Program-made: the position numbers and the translations under genes | Notes under the pieces: model-generated | Seen by the model: only the letters and a program-made list of their open reading frames with translations | What the model was told of the DNA's origin: nothing | Databases searched by the model: none | Source: Chloroflexota bacterium | GTDB taxonomy: Bacteria; Chloroflexota; Dehalococcoidia; DSTF01; RBG-16-68-14 | Direction of reading: 5' to 3' | DNA: 6,517 bases | Assembly (NCBI GenBank): GCA_022573935.1 | Contig: JACZTE010000056.1 | Coordinates: 1-6,517 of the forward strand | Shown: positions 5,933 to 6,517 of the stretch, in pieces | Position numbering within the stretch: the first letter of the stretch is position 1 | Layout: every line of letters starts with the position of its first letter

Positions 5933-6055
5933 TGCTTGACGATGGGTGTTCATCTTAATGTTCGGCCGTTGATGAGCGGAGCTTCAGCGCGGAGCAGACG
6001 CGGAAGACGCGAAAAACACGCGTGCTCGTCGCGGATTTGGGGAGAGCGTGGTGAT

Positions 6056-6517
6056 CTAGCCGGCTGTCGTGCCGGCCGCGTCTTCGGCCGTGCCGAAGGG
6101 CGGGAAGAGTGACTCCAGCTCCAGACGGATGGGATCCTCCGGAAGGAGGTACGGGCTGAAGTCGCCATCGGGTTCCGGTCGCTTGCGCTGGCCGGTTCGG
6201 TCCGCTTGCATGATCCGGTCCTGGAGTAGCATCAGCCCCTGGAGAAGCGATTCAGGCCGCGGCGGACAGCCCGGCACGTAGACATCGACAGGGACGACGA
6301 GGTTGACGCCGGGGAGGGTGCTGTAGCCGAAGGCGAAGGGACCGCCCATGGTGGCGCAGCCGCCGAAGGCGATGACCCAGCGCGGCTCCGCCGTCTGCAG
6401 GTAGATCCGGCGCACCGCCGGCGCCATCTTCCAGGTGACGGTGCCTGCCACGATCATCAGGTCGGCTTGGCGCGGCGATGCGCGGAACACCTCGGCGCCG
6501 AAGCGGGCGATGTCGTA
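6056..6517 (-). CDS. nuoB: NADH-quinone oxidoreductase subunit B (complex I), 5' part missing
   Basis: The frame is open to the right edge, so only the C-terminal 153 residues are visible; the GTG at 6490 is an internal valine codon, not a start. NuoB carries cluster N2, the last [4Fe-4S] centre before quinone, in the peripheral arm of complex I. Visible signatures are [48 protein letters not shown] with one cluster Cys (visible residue 54) and [15 protein letters not shown] with another (residue 84). The paired cysteines of the N-terminal half lie outside the window. The spacing between the two visible cysteines is 30 residues, one more than in E. coli or Thermus, because of a slightly longer [13 protein letters not shown] loop. 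A tail of about 50 residues, rich in Pro and acidic residues, follows LLQDRI. The next gene downstream is a lipoprotein, not nuoC, which is unusual. A group 4 hydrogenase small subunit is a less likely alternative. Confidence 0.95.
   Translation of the reverse strand, partial: YDIARFGAEVFRASPRQADLMIVAGTVTWKMAPAVRRIYLQTAEPRWVIAFGGCATMGGPFAFGYSTLPGVNLVVPVDVYVPGCPPRPESLLQGLMLLQDRIMQADRTGQRKRPEPDGDFSPYLLPEDPIRLELESLFPPFGTAEDAAGTTAG

Noticed and set aside
5618..6112. Plus-strand open frame across the lipoprotein start and intergenic region
   Set aside because: It crosses two minus-strand genes and has no ribosome site or recognisable family.

Overview
The window is GC-rich and looks like chromosomal DNA from a free-living aerobic or aerotolerant bacterium, most likely a member of the Chloroflexota. 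The main pointer is the first gene, a DUF2298 / 'Chlor_Arch_YYY' membrane protein, a family known mainly from Chloroflexi and some archaea. The NiSOD pair, the complex I subunit and the Pro/Ser/Thr-rich lipoprotein fit that assignment but do not prove it. The class cannot be fixed from this sequence.

Layout: five genes read rightward and two read leftward, and the two groups converge on a strong palindromic hairpin at 4942-4969. Rightward: (1) the 3' part of a DUF2298 polytopic membrane protein, running in from the left edge; (2) 15 bp later, a single-pass membrane protein with a pseudopilin-like outer domain; (3) an eight-helix membrane protein with a complete C-terminal HD-GYP cyclic-di-GMP phosphodiesterase domain; (4) sodN, a nickel superoxide dismutase precursor with its own good sigma70-type promoter; (5) sodX, the small S26-type peptidase predicted to remove the NiSOD propeptide. 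Leftward from the right edge: (6) the C-terminal part of nuoB, and then (7) a lipoprotein with an in-frame tandem duplication just after its signal peptide.

How the genes work together: sodN and sodX form a clear functional unit. The nickel enzyme is inactive until cleavage exposes His1 of the HCDxPCG nickel hook, and SodX is the expected protease. The DUF2298 protein and the pseudopilin-like protein are probably co-transcribed, but what links them is unknown. The HD-GYP protein is a stand-alone membrane signalling protein. nuoB is part of respiratory complex I; it is followed by the lipoprotein gene and not by nuoC, so either the nuo genes are arranged unusually here or this is an isolated or second copy.

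I found no RNA genes, CRISPR arrays, insertion sequences or phage genes. I see no convincing wholly new multi-gene system. The observations most worth a second look are the NiSOD with a C-terminal extension, the recent-looking internal duplication in the lipoprotein, the pseudopilin-like domain attached to an ordinary membrane anchor, the HD-GYP protein's unfamiliar membrane module, and the position of nuoB. Only the ends of the nuoB and DUF2298 genes can be seen.
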